This document shows positions 35,956 to 44,983 of a DNA stretch of 64,000 nucleotides, piece after piece. Within the stretch, counting starts at the first letter, position 1; every line of letters begins with the position of its first letter. The position numbers were made by a program, and so were the translations under genes. A model generated the notes under the pieces. It made no database searches, was not told where the DNA came from, and was given only the letters and a program-made list of their open reading frames with translations. This DNA comes from Nocardia nova SH22a. GTDB taxonomy: Bacteria > Actinomycetota > Actinomycetes > Mycobacteriales > Mycobacteriaceae. Location of the stretch: NCBI RefSeq assembly GCF_000523235.1, contig NZ_CP006850.1:8184001-8248000 (forward strand). The letters are read 5' to 3'.

Positions 35956-37806
35956 ATGGCTCTTCGCGAGTTCATTTCGCGGCACCGCATAGTCTCGGCG
36001 GCCGCCGCACCAGCGGCTTTGGGGGTGGCGGCGATCGTGGCCGCCTCGTGGGGACTGATGGCCACACCGGAGCACCGGGACACCAGGCTCACGTCGTCGG
36101 TCACCGAATGCCACGACATGGTGACCATCTCGGTGGCCGGACGCAACGACAGCCCGAACCCGAACAGCACGGCCATGCTGGTCGACGCGAACGGCAATGC
36201 CCTGCCCGCCGCGCTGTCGGGCGATTACCACAGCACGTGGGTCGATCCGGTGGTCAACGCACCGGCCGACAAGGTCGACCCGGGGTCCTACGCCGCGGTG
36301 TACATCGCCTATCCGGCGAATATGAACTCCTACGAGGACGCCGTCACCACGGGCGTCTCCAATACCCAGCAGGTGATGCACGACATCGCGCAGGCCTGTC
36401 CGGACACCAAATTCTCGATCGTCGGCTACAGCGAGGGCGCCGACGTGGCCCGCCGGGTGGCGATGGGTATCGGACACGATGAGCCCGGCACCGACGGCAA
36501 ATACGATGTCGTCGATCCGAATCATGTTCTGGGCGTGGTGATTCTGGCGGACGCCGGACGTACCGCGGGTGACGGCCCGTTCCCCGGCGCACAGGATCCG
36601 TTCGGCCATCCGGACGGATTCGATCAGAACTATCAGAACGGCAACACCCCGATCTCCGGTCAGGGCGCCATGCCGGACAACGCCGGGGATTTCGGTTCGC
36701 TGAACGGGAAGATCGCCTCGTTCTGCTCCGAGGGTGATCTGACTTGCGCCGCGCCGCAGAACATTTCGCTGTTGCAGCTGGCGGCCAACGTCGGACGGCA
36801 GTTGAATGTGGACGCCCTGCAGAACGAGGGCCTGACACCAGCGACGGGTCAGGATGTGGCGGTCGTGCTGGGGCAGATCGCGATGAACGCCTTCTCCTAC
36901 ATCGCGACCCAGCCGAACTGGATGGCCAGTGACGAGACCTTCCTGCAGGTGCTGCTGAAGGTGTCGGATCCGGAATACAAGCCGGGCCAGAATCCGCCGG
37001 ACAAGGCTGTGGCACAGTCCATTTCGACCAACGAGATGTCGCCGCTGGCCTACCTGCCGAAGAAGGTGTTCAACGAGATCGTCGGCCTGATCGTGACCAA
37101 CCAGAACACCATTCCGGTGATCATGAGCGATCCGTACCAGCTGACGCTGGGCCCGAACGGGACCGGACATCACTTCGATTACTGGCGTGATTCCGATTCG
37201 GCCAACGGTAAGCCGATGACCTCGGCGGAGTACGCGGCCGCGTGGCTCACTCACCTGGCGCAGCAGGCACAGGCCGGGGAGCCGGTCGACACCAAGGCAC
37301 AGCCGACCGAGGCCGATGTGGCGACAGCATACAAGACCGTCACCGACACCCAGGCGGAGAAGAAGAAAAACGCCGACGAGGCCGCTGCGGCTGCCAAGGA
37401 GAAGAAGACCGACAAGACCACCACTACCAAGGATCCGAAGGCGACCAAGGACCCGAAGCCGAGCAAGGATGCGGCTTCCACCAAGGAGACGACGACCCCG
37501 TCCAAGGACGCGACCCCGTCCAAGGACGCGACGCCCTCGAAGGACACCGCTCCGACCGAGGATCCGAAGGCGACCGAGGATTCGAAGCCGACGCCGACGA
37601 ACCCCGGCACCCCTGAGCAGGCCCCGGCCACCACAACACCGGCGACCACGACACCGGCCAAGCCGCAACCCCGGACCGAGGTCGCAGCGCCCGTGCAGAC
37701 CACCGAGCCGAAGAAGCCCGAACCGACCAAGGAACAGCCCGGCAAGGACGAGCCGACCAAGGATCAGCCCACGACCGCGGAGCGCACTCCGGCCCCGGCG
37801 AAGTAG
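35956..37806 (+). CDS. Cutinase-like alpha/beta hydrolase with Lys/Pro/Thr-rich tail
   Basis: A 616-residue protein. Residues 1-40 hold a hydrophobic anchor or uncleaved signal (AAAPAALGVAAIVAASWGLM). The catalytic part (~45-430) resembles cutinase-family hydrolases of mycolata: the nucleophile is S159 in VGYSEGAD, followed by Asp/His candidates in ADAGRTAGDGPF and GHHFDYWRD. Family members are secreted lipases, esterases or phospholipases. From ~460 on, a ~155-residue tail consists of Lys, Thr, Pro, Asp and Glu with imprecise repeats (KDPKATKDPKPSKD, ATPSKD three times). Such tails may bind the wall or act as spacers. GGGGA seven bases before ATG 35956 fixes the start. A 14-bp hairpin follows the stop. 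Confidence 0.8.
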   Translation: MALREFISRHRIVSAAAAPAALGVAAIVAASWGLMATPEHRDTRLTSSVTECHDMVTISVAGRNDSPNPNSTAMLVDANGNALPAALSGDYHSTWVDPVVNAPADKVDPGSYAAVYIAYPANMNSYEDAVTTGVSNTQQVMHDIAQACPDTKFSIVGYSEGADVARRVAMGIGHDEPGTDGKYDVVDPNHVLGVVILADAGRTAGDGPFPGAQDPFGHPDGFDQNYQNGNTPISGQGAMPDNAGDFGSLNGKIASFCSEGDLTCAAPQNISLLQLAANVGRQLNVDALQNEGLTPATGQDVAVVLGQIAMNAFSYIATQPNWMASDETFLQVLLKVSDPEYKPGQNPPDKAVAQSISTNEMSPLAYLPKKVFNEIVGLIVTNQNTIPVIMSDPYQLTLGPNGTGHHFDYWRDSDSANGKPMTSAEYAAAWLTHLAQQAQAGEPVDTKAQPTEADVATAYKTVTDTQAEKKKNADEAAAAAKEKKTDKTTTTKDPKATKDPKPSKDAASTKETTTPSKDATPSKDATPSKDTAPTEDPKATEDSKPTPTNPGTPEQAPATTTPATTTPAKPQPRTEVAAPVQTTEPKKPEPTKEQPGKDEPTKDQPTTAERTPAPAK

Positions 37807-37820
37807 AACAGCAGTCGCTT

Positions 37821-37864
37821 ACCGGATGTTTCGCTCGCCCCGTGGGTCGTGCGAAACATCCGGT
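37821..37864 (+). terminator. Terminator after the cutinase-like gene
   Basis: Perfect 14-bp arms 37821-37834 and 37851-37864 with a 16-base loop, 15 bases after the stop. The remaining ~225 bp before the next gene (convergent stop at 38092) contain nothing recognisable. Confidence 0.6.
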
Positions 37865-38091
37865 ACAGCAACATATTCAGACGGTTCGCACGAGAACCCG
37901 TCCAACGTGTTCCGCGCCGGGATTCGAGCCCATCGGAACCACATCCCCGAACGCTGCTCTTGCACTGCAACGGCGTTCGAGTGAATGCCGGTTGTCGCGC
38001 CCAGGGCCGAACAAATCGCGCAAACCTCCGCCAGATTCCGGGAATTCCCGATGAGGTGCCGCGCTTTGCACGATTGTTCGGGCACTACCCA

Positions 38092-39096
38092 CTACGCGGT
38101 GGTGTGATCGGCGAGCATCGCGGCGGCCGTCAGCTCCACCGAGCGCACCCGGTCGGCGATATCCGAGGCGTGGTGCACGGTGATCAGTTCGTCGGCGCCG
38201 ATCGCGCGGGCGAATTCGTCCAGATGGGATCGCACCTGTTCCGGGGTTCCGGCGGCGGTGTAGCGGGTCATCGCGGAGAGCTGGGCGCCGTTGGGTGAGG
38301 CGAGGAAGGCGTCGATCTCCTCGTCGGTGAAGGCGGCCGTGCCGGTGCCGCGCGAGATCATCATGCGGGCCCGGGCGCGGTAGGAGACGGCCTTCTGCTC
38401 GATCGCCTCGCCCTCGGACTCGGCGGCGAACACGTTGATCCCGGCCATGACATAGGGCTGCTCCAGCTGATCGGAGGGCCGGAAATCGTTGCGGTACATC
38501 GCGATGGCCTGGTGCAGTGCGTCGGGCGCGAAGTGCGAGGCGAAGGCGTAGGGCAGGCCGAGGTGGGCGGCGAGCTGGGCGCCGAACAACGACGATCCCA
38601 GAATGTAGAGCGGCACAACGCCTTCCGCGCGCGGCACCGCCTCCACGCCGGGGATCCGCGAATGTCCGGACAGATAGCCCTGCAGTTCCAGCACATCCTG
38701 CGGGAAGGTGTCGGCCGAGTGCACATCCCGGCGCAGTGCCCGCATCGTCTTCTGGTCGCTACCCGGCGCGCGGCCGAGGCCGAGGTCGATCCGGCCCGGG
38801 AACAGGGTTTCCAGGGTGCCGAACTGTTCGGCGATCACCAGGGGTGAGTGGTTGGGCAGCATGATGCCGCCGGCGCCGAGGCGGATGGTTTCGGTGTGTT
38901 CGGCGACGTGGCCGATGAGCACACTGGTCGCACTCGAGGCGATCGATCGCATGTTGTGGTGTTCGGCGTACCAGACCCGCCGATAGCCGCCGCGTTCGGC
39001 GGCGCGCGCCAGCTCCACACTGCCGGCGAAGCTGTCGCGCGGGGTCGCGCCGGGTGCGACCGACGCCAGATCGAGTACGGACAGTGCGGTGGGCAT
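38092..39096 (-). CDS. LLM-class flavin-dependent oxidoreductase
   Basis: A 334-residue luciferase-like monooxygenase of the YhbW/MsnO8 subgroup: [19 protein letters not shown] at the N-terminus, '[20 protein letters not shown]', a flavin-region [20 protein letters not shown] and [15 protein letters not shown]-dependent oxidation is the usual chemistry for this subgroup, substrate unknown. It follows the ArsR gene by 27 bases and shares its operator, so it is the likely regulated target. Antibiotic or xenobiotic modification is possible (inference from the MFS transporter upstream). Confidence 0.82.
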   Translation of the reverse strand: MPTALSVLDLASVAPGATPRDSFAGSVELARAAERGGYRRVWYAEHHNMRSIASSATSVLIGHVAEHTETIRLGAGGIMLPNHSPLVIAEQFGTLETLFPGRIDLGLGRAPGSDQKTMRALRRDVHSADTFPQDVLELQGYLSGHSRIPGVEAVPRAEGVVPLYILGSSLFGAQLAAHLGLPYAFASHFAPDALHQAIAMYRNDFRPSDQLEQPYVMAGINVFAAESEGEAIEQKAVSYRARARMMISRGTGTAAFTDEEIDAFLASPNGAQLSAMTRYTAAGTPEQVRSHLDEFARAIGADELITVHHASDIADRVRSVELTAAAMLADHTTA

Positions 39097-39123
39097 CGGT
39101 GGCCTTTCGTTCGAGCGCGTCGA

Positions 39124-39504
39124 TCAGAGCGCGCGGTGGAGCCGGTCGGTGAAGTGCCGGATACGGGTCTCGTCCCGGCGGTAGTAGGTCCACTGCCCGC
39201 GCCGGGTGGGGATCAGGAATCCGGCGCGTTGCAGGACGGCCAGATGTGCCGAGATGGTCGAGGCGGAGGTTCCGGCCTTGCGCTGGATCAGCCCGACGCA
39301 CACTCCGAGTTCGGCCGTATCCGGTTCCAGCTCGGGGAAATTCGCGTGCGGATCCTTGAGCCAGGCCAGGACCGCCAGCCTGGTCCCGTTCGCCAGGGCC
39401 TTGCACCCGTCGAGTACGGCGCATTCCCCGGCCGACGCTCCGAAATCGTTCTCCGCCCGCGAACCGGCGATGGTCGACAGTCCGTCGTCCAGCACATCCA
39501 CCAC
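39124..39504 (-). CDS. ArsR-family transcriptional regulator
   Basis: A 126-residue ArsR/SmtB winged-helix repressor with GTSASTISAHLAVLQRAGF as recognition helix and RRGQWTYYRRDE as wing. It contains three cysteines (C28, C34 and C69), the last in the 'LGVCVGLIQRK' region close to the alpha3 position, so metal or thiol sensing cannot be excluded. It heads an operon with the LLM oxidoreductase; the MFS gene lies just upstream in the same direction. An AT-rich dyad (39515-39530) sits 11 bases before its start codon, its probable own operator. Confidence 0.83.
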   Translation of the reverse strand: MVDVLDDGLSTIAGSRAENDFGASAGECAVLDGCKALANGTRLAVLAWLKDPHANFPELEPDTAELGVCVGLIQRKAGTSASTISAHLAVLQRAGFLIPTRRGQWTYYRRDETRIRHFTDRLHRAL

Positions 39505-39514
39505 CCTTCGGTAT

Positions 39515-39530
39515 TTCGCTAATTAACGAA
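39515..39530. promoter_or_regulatory. ArsR operator candidate
   Basis: TTCGCTAATTAACGAA is a 16-base dyad with one mismatched pair, flanked by further A/T bases. It lies directly before the ArsR start in a 64-bp gap, the typical position and make-up of an ArsR site. Confidence 0.6.
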
Positions 39531-39568
39531 TTTAGGCCGCAAACCGCGCCGCGGCACTATGGCACTGG

Positions 39569-40879
39569 TCACTCCGGCAGGCCGGGGGCGAGGTTACGGT
39601 CGCCCTCGCCGACGACCACCTGCCGCGCTTGCCGGTCGCTCGGTGATCGCAGTACCAGGTCATCAGCAATCTGCCGGGTACCGATTTCACCCCGGATCAG
39701 CAGCACCGGGGTGGCCAGCAGCAGGACACCGGCCACGGCCAGGGCCGTGCGCGGTCCGGCGAGCTGGGCCAGCACACCCCAGAGCGCGGTGAGCAGTGCG
39801 GTGGTGGCATTGCCGGTCACCGTCCACGCGGTCAGAGTGCGCGCCACCCGATCGGATGCGGTCTGCTGCAATCGATAGGTCGCCAGCACCGGGGTGAATA
39901 CGCCGATACAGCCGATCAGCCCGGATTCCACCACGATCACGACCAGCAGACCCGGCAGTCCCGCCACGATCGCGGCCAGGCCGATCGGCCAGCACGCCCG
40001 CAACGTGCCCATGACGACGAGAATCCGCCGCTGCCCGAACCGCTCCACCAGCGGCGCCGAAGCTCTCGATCCGGCAAGTCCCGCGAGACAGGGGATTCCG
40101 AATCCGAGCCCGTACTGCCACGGCGAGAATCCGAGGCGGCCGAGCATGAGCACCGCCAGCACCGGCGCATTCGCCATGATCAACGCGTTGACGAGGATCC
40201 CGTTGAGAAAGAGCGGCCGCAGGGTGGGGTGCGCGAGCAGATAGCGCCAGCCCGCGACGATATCGGCCGGGCGGGTGCGCGTCGCGGGACGGTCCGGGCG
40301 CGGTTCCCGGGTGCGGATGGTGCTCAGTGCCACCGCCGACAGCAGATAGCTGCACATGTCCGCGATCACCGTGGTGACCGGGCCCAGTACCGTGATCGCC
40401 AGGCCGCCCAGCGGCGGGCCGAGTGCCGTCGTGGTCCAGGTGGTGGCCTCGAACCGACCGTTGGCGACGAGTAGATCATGCTGTGGCACAAGGATTTTCA
40501 GGTAGGCGCCGCTGGCCGCCCGGAACACGATTCCGGCGGTGGCGATCACGATCGACACGATCAGCAACTGCGCGAAACTCAGCAGGCCGAGGGCGAAGGC
40601 GAGCGGCACACTGAGCAGGGCCACACAGCGCACCACATCCGTCGCGATCATCACCGGCCGCTTGCGACGGAACTCCACCCACGGCCCGAGCGGTATCGCG
40701 GCCACCGCGCCCACCGCCGCGCCCGTCGCGGCGAGCGCCGACACCGCACCCGGGCCGGAGTGCAGCACGACGATCGCGATCAGCGGGAAGGCATCGAGCG
40801 CCAGAGATGTTCCCACCGCGCTGACGGCGAAGGCCGACCAGAGCCGGGTGAACTCCGGGCCCAGCGCACGATTCACCAC
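39569..40879 (-). CDS. MFS transporter (drug-efflux type)
   Basis: A 436-residue major-facilitator protein with twelve helices, resembling MefA/enterobactin-exporter-type permeases. The loop between helices 2 and 3 has PLGPWVEFRRKRPVMI, the usual G-x-x-x-D/E-R-x-x-R motif A form. GGAGG six bases before the GTG at 40879 decides the start; in-frame sequence further upstream to 41050 is not hydrophobic. The C-terminal ~35 residues are polar. The ArsR/LLM pair follows in the same direction, separated by the ArsR operator. Export of a toxic compound with co-regulation is plausible but not shown. Confidence 0.8.
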   Translation of the reverse strand: MVNRALGPEFTRLWSAFAVSAVGTSLALDAFPLIAIVVLHSGPGAVSALAATGAAVGAVAAIPLGPWVEFRRKRPVMIATDVVRCVALLSVPLAFALGLLSFAQLLIVSIVIATAGIVFRAASGAYLKILVPQHDLLVANGRFEATTWTTTALGPPLGGLAITVLGPVTTVIADMCSYLLSAVALSTIRTREPRPDRPATRTRPADIVAGWRYLLAHPTLRPLFLNGILVNALIMANAPVLAVLMLGRLGFSPWQYGLGFGIPCLAGLAGSRASAPLVERFGQRRILVVMGTLRACWPIGLAAIVAGLPGLLVVIVVESGLIGCIGVFTPVLATYRLQQTASDRVARTLTAWTVTGNATTALLTALWGVLAQLAGPRTALAVAGVLLLATPVLLIRGEIGTRQIADDLVLRSPSDRQARQVVVGEGDRNLAPGLPE

Positions 40880-41068
40880 CGAATACCTCCGCACCTCGAC
40901 GACCGAAGGCATCGAAACAAGGTCCGAGCACGGGATCAAACAACCGCACAGGCGGTGTCCACAACGAATGGTTGTACGTGCTCGGTACTCCTGCCCACCG
41001 GGACCGACGGGTGACGCCGGGCCCGCCGTCGCATACCGTCGAGCGCACACGAGTGCTGGGAGTATGCG

Positions 41069-42604
41069 GTGAGCAACTGGGACGAAGAGGTCGATGTACT
41101 GGTCGCCGGGTCGGGTGGCGGTCTGGCCGGTGCGTATACCGCCGCGCGCGAGGGACTTTCGGTCGCGGTGGTGGAGGCGACCGACAAATTCGGCGGCACC
41201 ACCGCCTACTCGGGCGGTGGCGGCGTGTGGTTCCCGTGCAATCCGGTCCTGCGCCGCGAGGGTGTGGACGACACGTTCTCCGACGCGCTCACCTACTACC
41301 GCGCGGTGGTCGGCGACCGCACTCCGGCCGAGTTACAGGAGACGTATGTGCGCGGCGGTGCGGAACTGATCGAATACCTCGAGGCCGACGACGCGTTCGA
41401 ATTCCAGATGTTCCCGTGGCCGGACTACTTCGGCTCGGCGCCGAAAGCGCGTAACGACGGTAAGCGCCACATCGTGCCGAAACCGTTGCGCGCCTCCGCA
41501 TTGGGCGAGGCGGCCGCCGACGTACGCGGTCCGCTGGCCACCGATCGCCGCGGCGATCCGCAGCCCAAATATCTCATCGGCGGGCGTGCCCTGGTCGGGC
41601 GGTTCCTGCTCGGACTGGGCAAATATCCCGCTGCCACAACATATTTGAACTCAGCACTGGTCGAGCTGGTCACCGAGGGCGGCCGGGTGACCGGCGCCGT
41701 GGTGGAGCGCGACGGCGCCCGGATCGCGATCCGCGCCCGCAGGGGCGTATTGCTGGCGGCCGGTGGATTCGAGCAGAACGACGAGATGCGTACCCGCTTC
41801 GGCGTGCCCGGACAGGCGCGGGACACCATGGGGCCCTGGGGAAATCGCGGTGCGGCGCATACGGCGGCGATGGCGGCCGGCGCCGATACCGATCTGATGG
41901 ATCAGGCGTGGTGGTCGCCGGGCATGATCCATCCCGACGGCCGCGCGGCCTTCGCGCTGTGGTTCACCGGTGGCATCTTCGTCGATCGGGACGGGCGGCG
42001 ATTCGTCAACGAATCCGCGGCCTACGACCGGATCGGGCGCCGGGTGATCGAGCGGCTGAACGACGAGGCGATGACGCTGCCGTTCTGGATGATCTACGAC
42101 GACAGCGCGGGCCCGGTACCGCCGGTGCAGGCGAGCAATGTGCCGATGGCCGAACCGGAGGAGTACGAGCGGGCGGGGTTGCGGCACAGTGCGGCCACCC
42201 TGGAGGAACTGGCGGATCTCATCGGGGTGCCGGGGCAGGCGCTGGTCGAGACGGTCGATCGGTTCAACGAGCTCGCCGATCGCGGTGCGGACGAGGATTT
42301 CGGGCGCGGTGACGAAGCCTACGACCGATCGTTCACCGACGGGAGGTCGCCGCTGGTGCCGATTCGCAAGGGCCCGTTCCACGCGGCCGCCTTCGGTATC
42401 TCCGATCTGGGCACCAAGGGCGGTCTGCGCACCGATACCGCGGCGCGGGTGCTGGACGAATCCGGTGCGCCGATCCCGGGTCTGTACGCGGCGGGCAACA
42501 CGATGGCCGCGGTGAGCGGCACCGTGTATCCCGGCGGCGGCAATCCGATCGGCGCCTCCATGCTGTTCAGCCATCTGGCGGTGCTGAATATGCTGGGACG
42601 CTGA
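41069..42604 (+). CDS. FAD-binding dehydrogenase of the KstD/fumarate-reductase type
   Basis: A 511-residue flavoprotein. The N-terminal Rossmann motif VLVAGSGGGLAGAYTAAREG and KFGGTTAYSGG place it in the 3-ketosteroid delta1-dehydrogenase/fumarate reductase flavoprotein family. The C-terminal block GTVYPGGGNPIGASM matches the KstD Tyr-Pro-Gly active-site region, and GLYAAGNTMAA is the FAD-binding end. KstD introduces the C1-C2 double bond in steroid ring A. No other steroid genes are near, so a different ketone substrate is possible. GGGAG seven bases before the GTG supports the start. It is convergent with the XRE-cupin gene and divergent from the MFS gene. Confidence 0.78.
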   Translation: MSNWDEEVDVLVAGSGGGLAGAYTAAREGLSVAVVEATDKFGGTTAYSGGGGVWFPCNPVLRREGVDDTFSDALTYYRAVVGDRTPAELQETYVRGGAELIEYLEADDAFEFQMFPWPDYFGSAPKARNDGKRHIVPKPLRASALGEAAADVRGPLATDRRGDPQPKYLIGGRALVGRFLLGLGKYPAATTYLNSALVELVTEGGRVTGAVVERDGARIAIRARRGVLLAAGGFEQNDEMRTRFGVPGQARDTMGPWGNRGAAHTAAMAAGADTDLMDQAWWSPGMIHPDGRAAFALWFTGGIFVDRDGRRFVNESAAYDRIGRRVIERLNDEAMTLPFWMIYDDSAGPVPPVQASNVPMAEPEEYERAGLRHSAATLEELADLIGVPGQALVETVDRFNELADRGADEDFGRGDEAYDRSFTDGRSPLVPIRKGPFHAAAFGISDLGTKGGLRTDTAARVLDESGAPIPGLYAAGNTMAAVSGTVYPGGGNPIGASMLFSHLAVLNMLGR

Positions 42605-42613
42605 GCCTTTCGG

Positions 42614-43201
42614 TTATTCCGGCTCGCCGGTCCGGGGTCGCGCCCGCACATGGGCGCGTTCCCCCTGTTTGCCGAACAGGCTCAGGAATTCGACCGACCG
42701 GTCGTCGGCGGGTCCGAACCAGTGCGGAACACGGGTGTCGAATTCGGCGGCCTCGCCGGGAACGAGCACCACATCGTGCTCACCGAGAATCAGCCGCAAC
42801 CTGCCGTTGAGGACGTACAACCATTCGTAGCCCTCGTGGGTCTGCGGATCGGGTTCGCCGCGGCGGTGTTCGGGATGGATGATCATCTTGTATGCCTGGA
42901 TTCCGCCCGCCCGCCGGGTCAGCGGCAGCATGGTCATCCCGTTGCGGGTCATCGGGCGCATGTGGATGCGCGGATCGCCGGTCGGCGGGGCGTCGACCAG
43001 CTCGTCGAGGGTGACGCCGTGCGCGCGGGCGAGCGGTAGCAAGAGTTCCAGGGTGGGTTTCCGGCTTCCCGATTCGAGCCGGGACAGCGTGCTCACCGAG
43101 ATTCCGGTCGACTGCGCGAGTTCGGCGAGGGTGGTCCGGCGCTGGGTCCGCAGTGCGCGCAAGCGCGGGCCCACCGCATCGAGTGCCGGTTGATCGTCCA
43201 T
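42614..43201 (-). CDS. XRE-family regulator with cupin domain (paralogue)
   Basis: A 195-residue HTH-cupin regulator, full-length paralogue of the 35155-35739 protein: both share STLSRLESGxRKPxLE, LDELVxAPxxGDPR, TRNGMTxxPLT and WLYVLxGRLRxxLGxxD. The ATG at 43201 is preceded by GGAGAG. It is divergent from a thioredoxin-reductase-like gene, 80 bp between start codons, with a TTTGC-N7-GCAAA-N4-TTTGC array in the gap. It should regulate itself and probably that oxidoreductase. The ligand is unknown; the cupin keeps THEGYEWLYVL and VPHWFG as in copy one. Confidence 0.84.
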   Translation of the reverse strand: MDDQPALDAVGPRLRALRTQRRTTLAELAQSTGISVSTLSRLESGSRKPTLELLLPLARAHGVTLDELVDAPPTGDPRIHMRPMTRNGMTMLPLTRRAGGIQAYKMIIHPEHRRGEPDPQTHEGYEWLYVLNGRLRLILGEHDVVLVPGEAAEFDTRVPHWFGPADDRSVEFLSLFGKQGERAHVRARPRTGEPE

Positions 43202-43209
43202 CTCTCCAG

Positions 43210-43236
43210 TTTGCCATTTCAGCAAAGAAATTTGCC
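43210..43236. promoter_or_regulatory. Candidate XRE-cupin operator (copy 2)
   Basis: Three alternating half-sites, TTTGC (43210-43214), GCAAA (43222-43226) and TTTGC (43231-43235), overlap the near-identical 15-mer GCAAAGAAATTTGCC shared with 35772-35786. Location between divergent regulator and oxidoreductase genes. Confidence 0.6.
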
Positions 43237-43281
43237 ATTGTTTCGGAGGATCGGGCACCTTGATCGCAGGAGGTGGTCGAG

Positions 43282-44301
43282 ATGACCGACGAGCTGAACA
43301 GCAGCTGCGATGTGGTGGTGATCGGTGGCGGTGCGGCCGGGCTGAACGGTGCGCTGATGCTGGCGCGGGCCCGCCGATCGGTGGTGGTGATCGATTCCGG
43401 TGCGCCACGCAACGCACCGGCCGACGGAATACACGGCCTGCTCGGCCGCGAGGGTATGCCACCCGCGGAACTGCTCACCCGGGGCCAGGCCGAAGTTCGC
43501 GGATACGGCGGGCGGATCGTCACCGGCGAGGTCGTCCGCGTGACCCGCGACGAGGACGACTTCCGGGTCGAACTGTCCGACGGCCGGACCACCCGGGCAC
43601 GCCGGTTGCTGGTCACGACCGGTCTGGTCGACGAACTCCCCGATATCGCGGGTCTGCGCGAGCGCTGGGGCCGCGATGTCGTGCACTGCCCCTACTGCCA
43701 CGGCTGGGAGGTCCGGGATCGGGCGATCGGTGTGATCGCGAACGGGCCGATGGCGGTGCACGGCGCGCTGCTGTTCCGGCAGTGGACCGATGACGTCGTG
43801 CTGTTCACCCACACCATGGCGGCGCCGGAGGGTGAGGCGGCCGAGAAGCTGGCCGCCCGGGGCATCGCGGTGATCACCGGTCCGGTGGCGGCGATCGAGA
43901 CCCGCGACGATCGAATCTCCGGGGTGCGGCTGGCCGACGGAACCGTGGTGGGACGTGAGGTGATCACCGTCGGTTCTCGGATGGTGGCGCGCTCGGAGGT
44001 GTTGCGCGGCCTCGGTCTGGAAGCGGCCGAACATCCTTCCGGCGCGGGCGAATACATCCCGGCCGATGCGATGGGCCGTACCGGCGTGCCCGGAGTGTGG
44101 GCGGCGGGCAATGTCACCGATCTGACCGCGCAGGTCGGGGCGGCAGCGGCGGGCGGGGCGCTCGCGGCGGCCCACATCAACGCCGATCTGGTCGAGGAGG
44201 AGACTCGGCTGGCGGTGGAGAAGTACCGGCTCGGCTTCTCCGCCGAGATCGAGGCAGAGGTGGCCGAGCGGGTCGCGGGCGAGCGCGGTCACGGCATATG
44301 A
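43282..44301 (+). CDS. Thioredoxin-reductase-like FAD/NAD(P) oxidoreductase
   Basis: A 339-residue protein of the thioredoxin-reductase fold: FAD motif VVVIGGGAAGLNGALMLARA, redox pair C136-P-Y-C139 (CPYCHG), a second Rossmann-like region and GVWAAGNVTDL near the C-terminus. The NADPH motif is weak, which places it with gliotoxin-reductase-like or stand-alone dithiol oxidases. AGGAGG eight bases before ATG 43282 decides the start. The methyltransferase gene follows with ATGA overlap or a 26-base gap, depending on start. Actinobacteria also have these two fused in one chain, so they probably act together on a thiol substrate (inference). Confidence 0.82.
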   Translation: MTDELNSSCDVVVIGGGAAGLNGALMLARARRSVVVIDSGAPRNAPADGIHGLLGREGMPPAELLTRGQAEVRGYGGRIVTGEVVRVTRDEDDFRVELSDGRTTRARRLLVTTGLVDELPDIAGLRERWGRDVVHCPYCHGWEVRDRAIGVIANGPMAVHGALLFRQWTDDVVLFTHTMAAPEGEAAEKLAARGIAVITGPVAAIETRDDRISGVRLADGTVVGREVITVGSRMVARSEVLRGLGLEAAEHPSGAGEYIPADAMGRTGVPGVWAAGNVTDLTAQVGAAAAGGALAAAHINADLVEEETRLAVEKYRLGFSAEIEAEVAERVAGERGHGI

Positions 44302-44327
44302 ACCACACCGGAGATCGAAGGAGCATC

Positions 44328-44978
44328 GTGTCCACAACGGATGACGCCCACCACGCCCACGGTCACGAATTCACCGGGGACTATTGGGAACAGCGGTATC
44401 GGGAGGGATCGGCCTCCGAAGCCGACGCCAACCCCCACGTGGTCGCCGAACTGTCCGAGCTCACCCCGGGTACCGCACTGGATGCGGGCTGCGGCGAGGG
44501 CGCCGTCTCGGTCTGGCTGGCCGAGCGGGGCTGGCGGGTCACGGCCGTCGACATCGCCGCCTCCGCCGTGGATCGGGGCCGGGAGCGAGCGGCCCGCGCG
44601 GGCGGCGATGTCGCCGCCCGAATCGATTGGGTGACAGCCGATTTGACGCAGTGGGACGCCGGATCGGGTCGATTCGATCTGGTGACCGCCTGCTATGTGC
44701 ATCCCGTCGATTCGAACGATGCCCTGTTCGACCGGCTGGCCGCGGCGGTGGCGCCGGGCGGAACGCTGTTCATCGTGGGCCACGCCCCGGGCGATCACCA
44801 CTCCGCCGCGCATACGACCTCGGCGCATGTCCATGTGACCGCCGCCGAGATCGCCGCCGGTCTGGATCCGCAGCAGTGGGACGTGCGGCTCACCGAAACC
44901 CGCACCCGTTCGGTCACCGGACCGGACGGGCATTCGATGTCGTTGCAGGACAGCGTTTTCCGAGCGCAGCGGCACTGA
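44328..44978 (+). CDS. Class I SAM-dependent methyltransferase
   Basis: A 216-residue methyltransferase with SAM motif I LDAGCGEGAVSVWLAERG and motif 'VTAVDIAASAVDRG', resembling tellurite-resistance TehB-like thiol or small-molecule methylases. A His-rich N-terminus (DDAHHAHGHEF) and a late HSAAHTTSAHVHV stretch are notable. AAGGAG six bases before GTG 44328 favours this start; an ATG at 44298 that overlaps the upstream stop (ATGA) is the alternative. The oxidoreductase upstream may supply a reduced thiol that this enzyme methylates. Convergent with the NUDIX gene. Confidence 0.8.
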   Translation: MSTTDDAHHAHGHEFTGDYWEQRYREGSASEADANPHVVAELSELTPGTALDAGCGEGAVSVWLAERGWRVTAVDIAASAVDRGRERAARAGGDVAARIDWVTADLTQWDAGSGRFDLVTACYVHPVDSNDALFDRLAAAVAPGGTLFIVGHAPGDHHSAAHTTSAHVHVTAAEIAAGLDPQQWDVRLTETRTRSVTGPDGHSMSLQDSVFRAQRH

Positions 44979-44983
44979 GGGCG

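Noticed and set aside
35761..37668. Minus-strand open frame of 635 codons
   Set aside because: Antisense of the cutinase-like gene; Arg/Gly repeats mirror its Lys/Pro tail.
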